From: Streptomyces sp. NBC_01478
Lineage (GTDB): Bacteria > Actinomycetota > Actinomycetes > Streptomycetales > Streptomycetaceae
Direction of reading: 5' to 3'
Length of the DNA stretch: 64,000 bases
NCBI RefSeq assembly: GCF_036227225.1
Contig: NZ_CP109444.1
Span: 7,917,501 to 7,981,500 of the forward strand
The position numbers and the translations under genes were made by a program. The notes under the pieces were generated by a model that was not told the DNA's origin, ran no database searches, and saw nothing but the letters and a program-made list of their open reading frames with translations. The stretch's first letter is position 1. Every line of letters starts with the position of its first letter. Below, one piece after another: positions 35,899 to 44,465 of the stretch.

Positions 35899-36657
35899 AT
35901 GGACGAGGGCGCCGCGGTACCGATCGCCGAGCCGTGGGAAGAGCGTCGGTTCCTGCTCGATGTCGCCCACCGGATGCTGGGCGACCCGGGTGCGGCCGAG
36001 CGCGTCGTCGACGAGACCTATCAGCGCTGGTACGGCCTGTCCGACGCCGCGCGCCGACGGATCGCCGTCCCCCGGTCCTGGCTGGCGGAGACGGTCGGCG
36101 GGATCTGCTCGGGCCGGGGCGAGGCGGCGTACGGACAGCCGTCGGAGGCGGGGGAGGAGGCGGGGGAGGAGGCCGGCCGGACCGTACTGGACGCGCTGCG
36201 GTCGCGGCGCACCCGCGCGACAGCGCCGCACCGGCACGACGGCGTCGTCCGCGCCGTGTGCCGGGCCTGCGTCACCGAGGACGGCGAGCTGCTCACATCG
36301 CTGCTGTGCCCGGACGTCACGGCGTTCTTCGACGGCGGCGGCAAGGTACGCGCCCCGACCGGACCGGTGCACGGCAGCCGGCCGGTCGCCGACAGCCTGC
36401 TGACGCTCCTGCCCCGCCGCCCGCACACGACCCTGACCACCCACTCCGTCAACGGCCGCACCGGCCTCGTCGCCCGCTACGGCCACCAGGTCGCCGCCGT
36501 CATCAGCCTCGACGTCGCGCACGACCGGGTCGCCCGGTTCTGGGTCGTGCTCAACCCCGACAAACTCCGCTCCTGGAACCGGCCCCGCGCCGCGGTCACG
36601 CCGTGCTCCCCTCCTTCGTCCGGCCGGCCTCCGGGTCCTGGGTGCGCCCGTTCGTGA
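35899..36657 (+). CDS. Truncated ECF41-like protein: sigma-2 trace plus SnoaL tail
   Basis: 252 residues. The N-terminus resembles ECF sigma-2 (FLLDVAHRMLGDPGAAERVV). The sigma-4 helix-turn-helix and the WLPEP linker are missing, replaced by a short Glu-rich stretch (GEEAGEEAGR). The C-terminal SnoaL-like domain keeps the group motifs DGGGK and NPDKL better than the full-length sigma factor of this island. It cannot bind a -35 element in the usual way, so it may hold RNA polymerase, dampen the sigma factor, or be decaying. The last 62 bases overlap the convergent NADH dehydrogenase gene. The promoter implies a leaderless ATG at 35899. Confidence 0.65.
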   Translation: MDEGAAVPIAEPWEERRFLLDVAHRMLGDPGAAERVVDETYQRWYGLSDAARRRIAVPRSWLAETVGGICSGRGEAAYGQPSEAGEEAGEEAGRTVLDALRSRRTRATAPHRHDGVVRAVCRACVTEDGELLTSLLCPDVTAFFDGGGKVRAPTGPVHGSRPVADSLLTLLPRRPHTTLTTHSVNGRTGLVARYGHQVAAVISLDVAHDRVARFWVVLNPDKLRSWNRPRAAVTPCSPPSSGRPPGPGCARS

Positions 36658-37951
36658 CGAAGGCGTCCCGCGGATGCTGCACGGAGGCAAGGGAGACGAG
36701 GTCCCGGCCCGTCAGGGCCGCCGTGAGCCAGACCGCCAGGACGCGGATCTTCCGCTCCCAGCTGGGCACCGCCAGTACGTGGTAGCCGCGGTGCATCAGC
36801 CAGGCCGGGAAGCCCTTGATGACGATGCCCTTGTACTGGAAGATGCCCCGCCCGAGCCCCAGCGTCGCCACCACGCCCAGGCTGCCGTGGCGGTAGTCCC
36901 GCACGCGCCGCCCGCGCAGATCGGCCACGAGGTTCCTGGCGAGGAGCCTGCCCTGTCGTACGGCGTGCTGGGCGTTCGGCACCGTGCGGGCGCCCGGTAC
37001 CGGCGAGGCCAGGTCGGGCACGGTCGCGTCGTCCCCGGCCGCCCACACGTCCGGCACCGGTGCGCTGTCCGTGCCCACGCGCAGATCGGGCCGGACCAGC
37101 AGCAGGCCGCGCTCGTCGACCGGCAGGTCCGTGTGGTTGTGCACGACCGGGTTCGAGGCGTTGCCGGCGGCCCAGACGATCAGCGTGGAGTCGTACTCCT
37201 GGCCGTCGGAGAGGACGACGTGGCCGTCCTCGGCGGACAGCAACTGTGTGTTCAGGTGGACGTGCGCGCCACGGCGTTCCAGGTGGCGCACCACCCACGC
37301 ACCCGGCCTGTCGCTCACCTCGGGCAGGATGCGGCCGCGGGCCTCGACGAGGTGGAACGACAGGTCGTCCAGGGCCAGTTCGGGATAGGACTTGAGCATC
37401 GCGGTCGCCAGCGACAGCAGTTCGCCGAAGCCCTCGACGCCGGAGAACCCGCCTCCGACGAACGTGACGGTGAGCAGCTTTCGCCGCTCGGGGCCGGGCG
37501 GCAGCGACGCGGCCTGGTCGAACGCGGTCATCAGCCGGTCCCGGATCGCCACGGCCTCCTCCACGTGCTTGAGACCGATGGCCCGCTGCGCGAGTCCGGG
37601 GATCGGGAAGGTACGGGTCACGGCACCGGCGGTGACCACGAGGATGTCGTAGCGCAGCTCATAGGCGTCGCCGCGCACCGGGCGGACGGTCACCGTACGG
37701 TCCGCGTCACGGATCTCGGTCACGGTCCCCGCGATCAGCCGGGTACGGCCGAGATGGCGCCGCAGCGAGACGACGGCGTGCCGTGCCTCCACCGAACCGG
37801 CCGCCACCTCCGGCAGGAACGGCTGATAGGTCATGTACGGGCGCGGGTCGACGACCGTGACCCGCGCCTCACCCGGACGCAGCCTCTTCTGCAGACCCCA
37901 TGCGGTGTAGAAGCCCGCGTAGCCGCCGCCGACGATCAGAATCTGTCGCAT
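36596..37951 (-). CDS. Type II NADH dehydrogenase (NDH-2)
   Basis: A 451-residue single-subunit flavoprotein passing electrons from NADH to quinone without pumping protons. FAD site ILIVGGGYAGFYTAWGLQ, NADH site VTFVGGGFSGVEGFGEL, then VWAAGNASNP and PDVWAAGDDATVPD, with an amphipathic C-terminal part (GIVIKGFPAWLMHRGYH) that docks on the membrane. AGAGGGAATC just before ATG 37951 decides the start. With the cytochrome b gene it gives the island both an entry and a possible exit for quinol electrons. ECF41-type promoter upstream. Confidence 0.88.
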   Translation of the reverse strand: MRQILIVGGGYAGFYTAWGLQKRLRPGEARVTVVDPRPYMTYQPFLPEVAAGSVEARHAVVSLRRHLGRTRLIAGTVTEIRDADRTVTVRPVRGDAYELRYDILVVTAGAVTRTFPIPGLAQRAIGLKHVEEAVAIRDRLMTAFDQAASLPPGPERRKLLTVTFVGGGFSGVEGFGELLSLATAMLKSYPELALDDLSFHLVEARGRILPEVSDRPGAWVVRHLERRGAHVHLNTQLLSAEDGHVVLSDGQEYDSTLIVWAAGNASNPVVHNHTDLPVDERGLLLVRPDLRVGTDSAPVPDVWAAGDDATVPDLASPVPGARTVPNAQHAVRQGRLLARNLVADLRGRRVRDYRHGSLGVVATLGLGRGIFQYKGIVIKGFPAWLMHRGYHVLAVPSWERKIRVLAVWLTAALTGRDLVSLASVQHPRDAFVTNGRTQDPEAGRTKEGSTA

Positions 37952-37984
37952 GATTCCCTCTGCTTCGTTGTCCGTCACCAGGTG

Positions 37985-38011
37985 GACCGAGCAGCGGGGG
38001 CCGATGTGACA
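37985..38011 (-). promoter_or_regulatory. ECF41-type promoter of the NDH-2 gene
   Basis: On the minus strand, TGTCACA (38011-38005), 16 bases, GGTC (37988-37985), 33 bases before ATG 37951. It is the fifth site of the set. Confidence 0.75.
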
Positions 38012-38017
38012 CCCCGG

Positions 38018-38766
38018 TCACAGCAGGTCGACGAGCCCCGCCGTGAACGCGGACGTCGTCGCCGTGCCGCCGAGGTCCGGGGCGCGCAGCCGGGTCGTGG
38101 ACAGCAGCGTGGCGATCGCGTCGGTGACGGCACCGGCCGCCTCGGGGTGGCCGAGGTGGTCCAGCATCATCGCGGCGGACCAGATCACGCCGAGCGGGTC
38201 GGCCGTGCCGCGCCCGGCGATGTCGGGGGCCGAGCCGTGCACCGGCTCGAACATGGAGGGGAAGTCCCGCTCGGGGTTGAGGTCGGCGGCGGGGGCGATG
38301 CCGATGCCGCCGGCGATCGCCGCCGCGGCCCGGGTCCAGCACGAACTTCGCGGCCGGCGCGTCGATGTGCTCCTGGTCCCGCGCCACCCCCGGGTGCAGG
38401 GCGGCGCGTTCGGCGACGAGCTCGTCCCAGAAGGGCATCGTGTGCACGATCCCGTTGGACTTCGTCGCCGAGGTCAGCCGACCGGACCGGCTCGCGGCCG
38501 GCTCGAAGGCGTGGTCCACGATCCGGGTCACGCCCTTGCGCGTGAACACCGCCTCCTGCACGGCCGTCTCCTCCGGCAGCCCCCGGTACCGTCGCCCGCC
38601 GATCTCGCCGTACTCGCCCTCGACGTTCTCCCGTACGACGACGAAGTCCACCTCGCCCGGCCGGGCCTCGCGCAGCGGGCTGGGCACGCCGTCGAAGACG
38701 CGGATCGGGCGCAGGTTCACGTACTGCTGGAAGCCGCGCCGGATGGGGATCAGCAGGCCCCACAGC
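38018..38766 (-). pseudogene. Tartrate/isopropylmalate dehydrogenase remnant
   Basis: The right part reads LLIPIRRGFQQYVNLRPIR, VVVRENVEGEYGEIGG and TKSNGIVHTMPFWDEL of the beta-decarboxylating dehydrogenase family, then stops matching after KFVLDPG. In another frame the match resumes with AGGIGIAP and MFEPVHGSAPDIAGRG and ends normally at 38018. About 20 residues are missing at the break near 38325-38335, with a frame change. The N-terminus, about 100 residues, is gone at 38766, where a hydrolase fragment of the other strand begins. Not functional. Confidence 0.75.
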
Positions 38767-39114
38767 TTCGACCCGGACGCCCAGGCCGAGTACGTGCGCT
38801 GCTTCGCCGACCCGGCCGCGATCCACGCCTCCTGCGAGGACTGCCGAGCGGCCGGCTCGATCGACCTCGTGCACGACGAGGAGGACGCGGCGGCCGGACG
38901 CCGGCTCACCCAGCCGTTGCTCGCGCTCTGGGGCGAGCACAGCTTCGTCGGCCGCCACTACGACGTACCGGCCGTCTGGTCCGCGTACGCCGACGACGTC
39001 ACGGGCGCGGCGCTGCCCTGCGACCACTACGTCCCCGAGGAGGCCCCGGAGGAGACCCCGGAGGAGACCCTCGGCCACCTCCGGTCCTTCCTTACGGCTC
39101 ACAACACGCCCTGA
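38767..39114 (+). pseudogene. 3' fragment of an alpha/beta hydrolase (haloacetate dehalogenase-like)
   Basis: The C-terminal third of a family member: YVRCFADPAAIHASCEDCRA, HDEEDAAAGRRLTQPLLALW, then the loop before the catalytic His region and a normal stop at 39112. The nucleophile and N-terminal two thirds are absent. In-frame acidic repeats (EEAPEETPEETLG) precede the end. It is joined head to head with the dehydrogenase remnant, which marks a deletion or inversion joint at about 38766. Confidence 0.65.
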
Positions 39115-39157
39115 ATTCAGGGGAGTTGGCGCGGGACGACCGGCCCCTCGTCCCGGA

Positions 39158-41338
39158 TCAGGTCTGCTCGACCTTGTCGTAGCGGCCGAGGAAGCGCGGA
39201 CCGCCGTTCTCCACACGGTGCAGGAAGAGGCCGTCGGCCCAGTCGAACTGGTCGGTCGACGCCTCGAACCGGATGGTCTTGGCCAGCCCCTTGTAGGTGG
39301 ACGCACGGAGCCGCTGCACCATGGCGCCCCGCTCGACCCCGGCCGTGCCCAGCGCACGCAGCCCCTGGGCGACGAAGTTCAGGGCGTCGTAGGCCTCCAC
39401 GGCGAAGGGCTCGACGCTGCGCACCCCGAAGCGTTTCTCGTACGACGTCACGAAGCGCGCCGCGGCGGGCAGTTGGGCCGGGTCCACATAGGTCGTGCTG
39501 AACAGCCAGCCCTCGGCCGCCGTGCCCGCCTCCGTGAGGAACCCGGTCTCCAGGACGGGTTCCGGCGCCATGAGCGTGCCCTTGAAGCCCGCCCGTTCCA
39601 GCGCTCGGGCGCACAGTGCGCCCCGGTGCGGCGAGGCGCCGGCGTACACCACGCCCTGCGCCCCGGCGGCGAGTACGGCGGCGGCCGCGGGGCCGAAGTC
39701 CGCGTCGGCCGCCGGGACGACATGGCTGGTGGTCCTGCCTTCGGCCGGCGGCCACTCGGTGAGGTCCTTGACGATCTCCCAGCCCAAGCGGCCCGCCGCC
39801 CTGTCGTCGATCACGGACGTCCGGACGCTCTTCGCGTTGTGGGTGAGGTAGTGGATGAAGGCCGTCGACAGAACACTCTCGTCGGGCCTGAGCTGGAAGA
39901 AGACCCGGTCGATCGCGGCGGTGAACGCGTCGGTGCCGGCCGAGACGGTCACGAGGGGCAGCAGCGCCTTCTCGTAGCGGGCGACGACGGCCTCGGTCGA
40001 ACTGGCGTCGCCGGTCGGGCCGATGACGGCGTAGACGGTGCGGTCCGCGATGAACGCGGCGGCCACCTGCTGCGCCCGCGTCGCCCTGCCGCCGTCGTCC
40101 CGCACCTTCAGGGTCAGGTCGAAGGCGCGGTCGGCGCGGGAGTTGAAGTCCGCGACGGCCAGTCGCACGCCCCGCTCCTGGGCCCGGCCCACCGCCTTGC
40201 CGGTTCCCGACAGGTCCGCGTGCAGACCGATGGCGTACCGGGGCAGTGGTTCGCCCGCCGTGCCGCCGTCGCCGTTCCCGCGTCTGCCGGCGGCCCAGGC
40301 GGCCAGGCCGCCGCCGGTCACGACCACCGCGGCCGCCGAGCCCAGCGTCAGGAGGCGGCGGCGGGAGAGGGCGGGCGGTTCCGGCGTCGACAGGAGCGTG
40401 GCCGTGTCGGGTTCGGGGTCGGGCAGGGCCAGGACGGCGGCCGAGCGTTCCGCGATCAGCCGGGGCAGCGCGGGCGGCAGCCATGCGCCCTCCCGCTCAC
40501 TCCCGCCGGCCAGGGCGTCGCACACCTCCCGCGCGGTGGGCCTGGCCTCCGGGTCCTTGGCGAGGCAGTCGGTCAGCAGCGGGACCAGGGCCCACGGCAC
40601 GGCGTCCAGGTCCGGTTCCTCGTGCACCGTGCGGAAGACGACCGCGGCCGGAGTGCCGGTGCCGAACGGGCGGCGGCCGGTCGCCGCGTACGCCAGGACG
40701 CAGCCCAGCGAGAAGACGTCACTCGGCGGGCCGACATCCCCGGCCCCGGCCCGCGCCTGCTCGGGCGAAAGGTAGCCGGGCGAGCCGATCACCACATCGC
40801 TCGCGGTGAGCGCGGTGGCGCCGGTGGAACGCGCGATGCCGAAGTCGATCAGCCGGGGCCCGTCCAGCGCGAGCAGGACGTTGCCGGGCTTGACGTCCCG
40901 GTGCACCAGGCCCGCGGCGTGCACCTCGACGAGCGCCTCGGCCAGCCTGGCGCCCAGCACCCGCACCGTACGGTCCGGCAGCGGCCCGTGCAGCGTGACG
41001 GCCTCGGCCAGCGACGGGCCCGGCACGAAGGCGGTCGCCAGCCAGGGCTCGGCGGCCCCCGGGTCCGCCGCGACGACCGGCACCAGCCACTGCCCGGTGA
41101 GCCCCTCCGCCGCCTCGGCCTCGCGCCGGAACCGCACCCGGAAGCCGTGGTCGGCCGCGTACTCGGCGCGGATCACCTTCAGCGCGGCCAGCGCCCCGCC
41201 CGTCGAGCGGGCCAGATAGACCACGCCCATGCCGCCCGAACCGAGCCGGCCGAGCAGCCGGTAGCCGCCGACGAAGGGCGGGTCGCCCGCCTTGAGCGCG
41301 TGCACTCCCGCGCTCGCCGCCGAGTCCGCCCCGCCCAC
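39158..41338 (-). CDS. Ser/Thr kinase with extracellular amino-acid-receptor-like domain (copy 2)
   Basis: 726 residues: kinase domain (about 15-275) with GSGGMGVVYLA, HRDVKPGNVLL, DFGIA and GSPGYLSPEQ; a membrane segment after SRRRLLTLGSAAAVVVTGGG (about 330-350); then a Peripla_BP_6/LivJ-like domain outside (YAIGLHADLSGTGKA, VYAVIGPTGDASSTEAV, FVTSYEKRFG). The design is a receptor kinase that may sense an amino acid or similar ligand. GTG 41338 lies two bases after the stop of the preceding paralogue. The much longer open frame is antisense read-through of that paralogue and is not coding. No PASTA repeats. Confidence 0.88.
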   Translation of the reverse strand: MGGADSAASAGVHALKAGDPPFVGGYRLLGRLGSGGMGVVYLARSTGGALAALKVIRAEYAADHGFRVRFRREAEAAEGLTGQWLVPVVAADPGAAEPWLATAFVPGPSLAEAVTLHGPLPDRTVRVLGARLAEALVEVHAAGLVHRDVKPGNVLLALDGPRLIDFGIARSTGATALTASDVVIGSPGYLSPEQARAGAGDVGPPSDVFSLGCVLAYAATGRRPFGTGTPAAVVFRTVHEEPDLDAVPWALVPLLTDCLAKDPEARPTAREVCDALAGGSEREGAWLPPALPRLIAERSAAVLALPDPEPDTATLLSTPEPPALSRRRLLTLGSAAAVVVTGGGLAAWAAGRRGNGDGGTAGEPLPRYAIGLHADLSGTGKAVGRAQERGVRLAVADFNSRADRAFDLTLKVRDDGGRATRAQQVAAAFIADRTVYAVIGPTGDASSTEAVVARYEKALLPLVTVSAGTDAFTAAIDRVFFQLRPDESVLSTAFIHYLTHNAKSVRTSVIDDRAAGRLGWEIVKDLTEWPPAEGRTTSHVVPAADADFGPAAAAVLAAGAQGVVYAGASPHRGALCARALERAGFKGTLMAPEPVLETGFLTEAGTAAEGWLFSTTYVDPAQLPAAARFVTSYEKRFGVRSVEPFAVEAYDALNFVAQGLRALGTAGVERGAMVQRLRASTYKGLAKTIRFEASTDQFDWADGLFLHRVENGGPRFLGRYDKVEQT

Positions 41339-41340
41339 CG

Positions 41341-43509
41341 CTACACCTTGGAGGGGGCGTCGCCCAGGAAGCGGAACCGGCCGCCGTCCACCTGGTGCAG
41401 GAAGACCCCCCAGCCTGCGAACGTGCCGTCCGCCGGTTTGAAGGCGAAGTCCTTGGTGATGCCCTTGTACCGGCTCTTGCGCAACAGGGTCACCAACTCC
41501 CGCCGTTTCGGCGGCTGTCCGCCCTTCGTCGCCTTGACCAGTTCCTGGATGACGAGGTTGACGGTGTCGTACGCCTCGGCCGCGTAGTAGCCGGGAGCGG
41601 AGCCGAAGCGCTTGCGGAAGGCGGCGGTGAACGCCGCCGCCGCGGGCACGGCGGAGGGATCGATGAAGGAGGCGGTCACCAGCCAGCCCTCGGCCGCGTC
41701 CCCGGCCGCCTCGAGGAACTCCGGGTCGAGTACGGCCTGCGGCGCGAGGCGCGGCCCGTCGAAGCCGGCCGTCGCCAGCTCGCGGGCCACCCGGGCCGCG
41801 CCCGGTGCGTAACCGGCGTAGACGAAGGAGTCGATGCCGGCCCGCAGCATGTCGGCGACGACGGGCTGGACGTCCTGGGTGTTCGCCGGGATCACCCGGG
41901 GGTAGGGCGGGATGCCGTACCCGCGCAGCATCATGGTGGTGCCCTGGGCGCAGTCCCAGCCGTACGTCTGCGCGGTGCGGTCCTCGAGCAGCCCGGGCCG
42001 GCGCGTGCCCTTCCGCTGCGCGAGACGGACGGCGAGCGGGAAGGACATGAGCGCGTCGGAGGCACGGCACTGGAGGTAGGACCGGTGCTCCTGCGAGGTC
42101 AGCAGCAGCGCTCCGGACGAGACGGACAGCAGCGGCAGGAAAGCCCCGTCGTACGCGGGGAGGACCTTGACGGCGGTCTCGTCGTTGGACGGGCCGAGCA
42201 CGGCCAGCACGTCCGTGTCCTGGATCAGTCGCGCGGCCGCGGCCGGTGCGCGCGCCTCGCTGCCGGCGTCGTCCGCGGTCTTCACGGCGAGCGTGAAAGG
42301 CTTGTTCCTAAGGGAGTTGAACTGCTCGACCGCCAGCCGCGCACCGCGCTCCTGCGCCTGTCCGGCCGCTCGCTGCGGCCCGCTGAGATCCGCCTGCACG
42401 CCTATCGCCCAGTGCGGAGCGGACGGTGCCGCGGTGCTCGGGCTGTCGTCGTCGCGCAGGGCGGCCCAGGCCGCGGTTCCGCCCGCGGCCAGGAGCAGTG
42501 CCGCGCCGGAGGCCAGGAGCAGCCGCCGCCGGCCGGGCGACGCCGGTTCCGGGTCGCCGGGCGCGTCGGCGACGGTCGGCTCGATGTCGGGCAGCGCCAG
42601 CATCTCGGCGGAGCGGTCGGCGATTCCCCGTACGACGTCGTCGGGCAGCCAGTCGATCCGCCCGCCGTCGGGGACGGCGTCCTCGGCCAGCAGTACGGTG
42701 CAGATCTGCTCGGCCGTCGGACGGTCCGACGGGTCCTTCGCCAGGCACAGGTGCAGCAGCGTCAATAGATCGGTGCCCGATCCCTCCTCCCCGGCCTCGA
42801 TGCCGGCCAGGTCGGGTTCGTCGTGGACCGTGCGGTAGAGCAGGGCGTCGACCGCCCCGCTGCCGAACGGCGGACGACCGCTCACCGCGTACGCCAGCAG
42901 ACAGCCCAGCGAGAAGACGTCGCTCGGCGGGCCCATCTCGGCGCCGCGCGCCTCGGCCTGCTCGGGGGAGAGGAAACCGGGCGTGCCCACGACCAGGTCG
43001 GTCGAGGTGATCGCGGTGTCGTCGGCCGCCCGCGCGATCCCGAAGTCGATCAGCCGCGGACCGTCCACGGCGAGCAGGACGTTGGCGGGCTTCACGTCCC
43101 GGTGGACGAGACCGACGGCGTGCACCTCGCGCAGCGCCCCGGCGAGCATCCTGCCCAGGACCCGCACGCTCCGCGCGGGCAGCGGACCGTGCCGTACGAC
43201 CGCCTCCCCGAGCGAGGGGCCGGGCACGAAGGCGGTGGCCAGCCAGGGGGCCGCCGCGTCCGGGTCGGCGCCGGTGACCGGCACCGCCCAGGGGCTGGTC
43301 ACCCGGCGGGCCGCCTCGACCTCGCGGCGGAACCGGGCGCGGAACTCCGGCTCGTCGGCGTACTCGGCCTGGATCACCTTGACCGCGGCCAGCGTTCCGG
43401 CCTCCGTACGGCCGAGGTAGACCACGCCCATGCCGCCCGCGCCGAGCCGGGCCAGCAGCCGGTGTCCGCCGATCGAGGCGGGGTCGGTGGGGAGCAGCGG
43501 CCCGCTCAT
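41341..43509 (-). CDS. Ser/Thr kinase with extracellular amino-acid-receptor-like domain (copy 1)
   Basis: 722 residues with the same plan as the next gene: kinase (GAGGMGVVYLG, HRDVKPANVLL, DFGIA, GTPGFLSPEQ), a membrane helix at RRRLLLASGAALLLAAGG, and an outside LivJ-like domain (WAIGVQADLSGPQRAAGQ, VLAVLGPSNDETAVK, AAFRKRFGSAPGYYA). The ligand domain has diverged more than the kinase half, so the pair may respond to different ligands. ATG 43509 overlaps the lipoprotein stop as ATGA, and the stop is two bases from the next start, which makes a three-gene operon. Confidence 0.88.
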   Translation of the reverse strand: MSGPLLPTDPASIGGHRLLARLGAGGMGVVYLGRTEAGTLAAVKVIQAEYADEPEFRARFRREVEAARRVTSPWAVPVTGADPDAAAPWLATAFVPGPSLGEAVVRHGPLPARSVRVLGRMLAGALREVHAVGLVHRDVKPANVLLAVDGPRLIDFGIARAADDTAITSTDLVVGTPGFLSPEQAEARGAEMGPPSDVFSLGCLLAYAVSGRPPFGSGAVDALLYRTVHDEPDLAGIEAGEEGSGTDLLTLLHLCLAKDPSDRPTAEQICTVLLAEDAVPDGGRIDWLPDDVVRGIADRSAEMLALPDIEPTVADAPGDPEPASPGRRRLLLASGAALLLAAGGTAAWAALRDDDSPSTAAPSAPHWAIGVQADLSGPQRAAGQAQERGARLAVEQFNSLRNKPFTLAVKTADDAGSEARAPAAAARLIQDTDVLAVLGPSNDETAVKVLPAYDGAFLPLLSVSSGALLLTSQEHRSYLQCRASDALMSFPLAVRLAQRKGTRRPGLLEDRTAQTYGWDCAQGTTMMLRGYGIPPYPRVIPANTQDVQPVVADMLRAGIDSFVYAGYAPGAARVARELATAGFDGPRLAPQAVLDPEFLEAAGDAAEGWLVTASFIDPSAVPAAAAFTAAFRKRFGSAPGYYAAEAYDTVNLVIQELVKATKGGQPPKRRELVTLLRKSRYKGITKDFAFKPADGTFAGWGVFLHQVDGGRFRFLGDAPSKV

Positions 43510-44327
43510 TCCGTGGCCTCCAGTTCGCTCTTGACGCGGCTGATCATGGCGCCCGCGCCCTGCTGAAGGGCGGCACTGACCTCGTCCACGGAGCGGCCCT
43601 CGGAGCCCTTGCCGACGGCGGCGACGGTGACCGGGCCCAGTCGGCTCTGCATCCAGTAGTAGGAGTAGGGGCCGCCGAGTTCGTCGCTGTAGTACTTGCC
43701 GCCCTCGGTGAGCATGTCCTCGGCGGCCAGGTTGCCCAGGGTGCCGAAGTCCGAGCCCTGGGACGTCAGTCCGGTGATCCGCTCATCCTGGCGGAGCTGC
43801 TGGTCGGGGCAGCGCAGGGCTTCCTCGAGGGTCTCGGACATCTCCCAGTCGGCTTCGTTCACGGTGCGGTGCACGGTGACGACGGCGGCGACACGGATCG
43901 GGCCCTTGCCGCTCTCGGCCGGCAGTTCGCTGTACCGCGTGAGGGTGGCGAGCACCGTCGCGGGCTGCGGCTCGCGCTGCCATACGCAGTCCGCGTCGAG
44001 CACGGGCCAGAAGCCCGGGGCACTCTCGTACGGAGTGCGCTTCACGAAGCCGGGACCCCAGTTGACGGGCACCGCCGCGACGGCGCGGGCGAGCCGTTCG
44101 GCGGCCGCGGAGGTCTTCGGCGCGCGGCCGGGATCGGAGGTGAAGTCGAGGCCGGTGGCGCTGGGGGTCGGGGTGGGGGAGGAGCGTGTGCCACTGTCCG
44201 TGGTCGACGCGCCCTTGGAACTCGCCGGCGCGGCCGTCCCACCTCCCGCGGCCCCCGAACAGCCGGCCAGTAACAGCCCGGTGGCCAAGGCACCGCACCA
44301 TAACCGCGACGGTCTCCGATGCACCAT
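43506..44327 (-). CDS. Lipoprotein, first gene of the kinase operon
   Basis: 273 residues. Signal and lipobox LATGLLLAGCSG, then a Ser/Thr/Pro-rich spacer (SSPTPTPSATG) and a folded domain with two cysteines (LDADCVWQ, LRCPDQ) that could pair. Anchored outside the membrane. GGGGGAAG lies just before the start; TTG, ATG and GTG follow one another, and I chose the ATG. ATGA coupling to the first receptor kinase suggests it takes part in the same signalling, as ligand modulator or co-receptor. Family unknown to me. Confidence 0.72.
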   Translation of the reverse strand: MVHRRPSRLWCGALATGLLLAGCSGAAGGGTAAPASSKGASTTDSGTRSSPTPTPSATGLDFTSDPGRAPKTSAAAERLARAVAAVPVNWGPGFVKRTPYESAPGFWPVLDADCVWQREPQPATVLATLTRYSELPAESGKGPIRVAAVVTVHRTVNEADWEMSETLEEALRCPDQQLRQDERITGLTSQGSDFGTLGNLAAEDMLTEGGKYYSDELGGPYSYYWMQSRLGPVTVAAVGKGSEGRSVDEVSAALQQGAGAMISRVKSELEATE

Positions 44328-44465
44328 CAACTTCCCCCACCCGTAAGCCAGTTGCCCCCGCGGGGAGCGTAGCGACTATGCCAGCGGCGCACTACGGACG
44401 TGTCGGAGTCCGTCCTCCGTGCTTCTCGGCGGATCAGGTGCCCGCCGGGACCGAGGCCCTGGCGC

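Noticed and set aside
36596..36657. Frame error behind the 62-base overlap of two convergent genes
   Set aside because: Both C-termini can be explained as short overlapping tails; NDH-2 homologs vary there, so no error is needed.
41341..42070. Long N-terminal extension of the second kinase
   Set aside because: It is the antiphase reading of the first kinase's 3' end; the kinase fold starts after GTG 41338.
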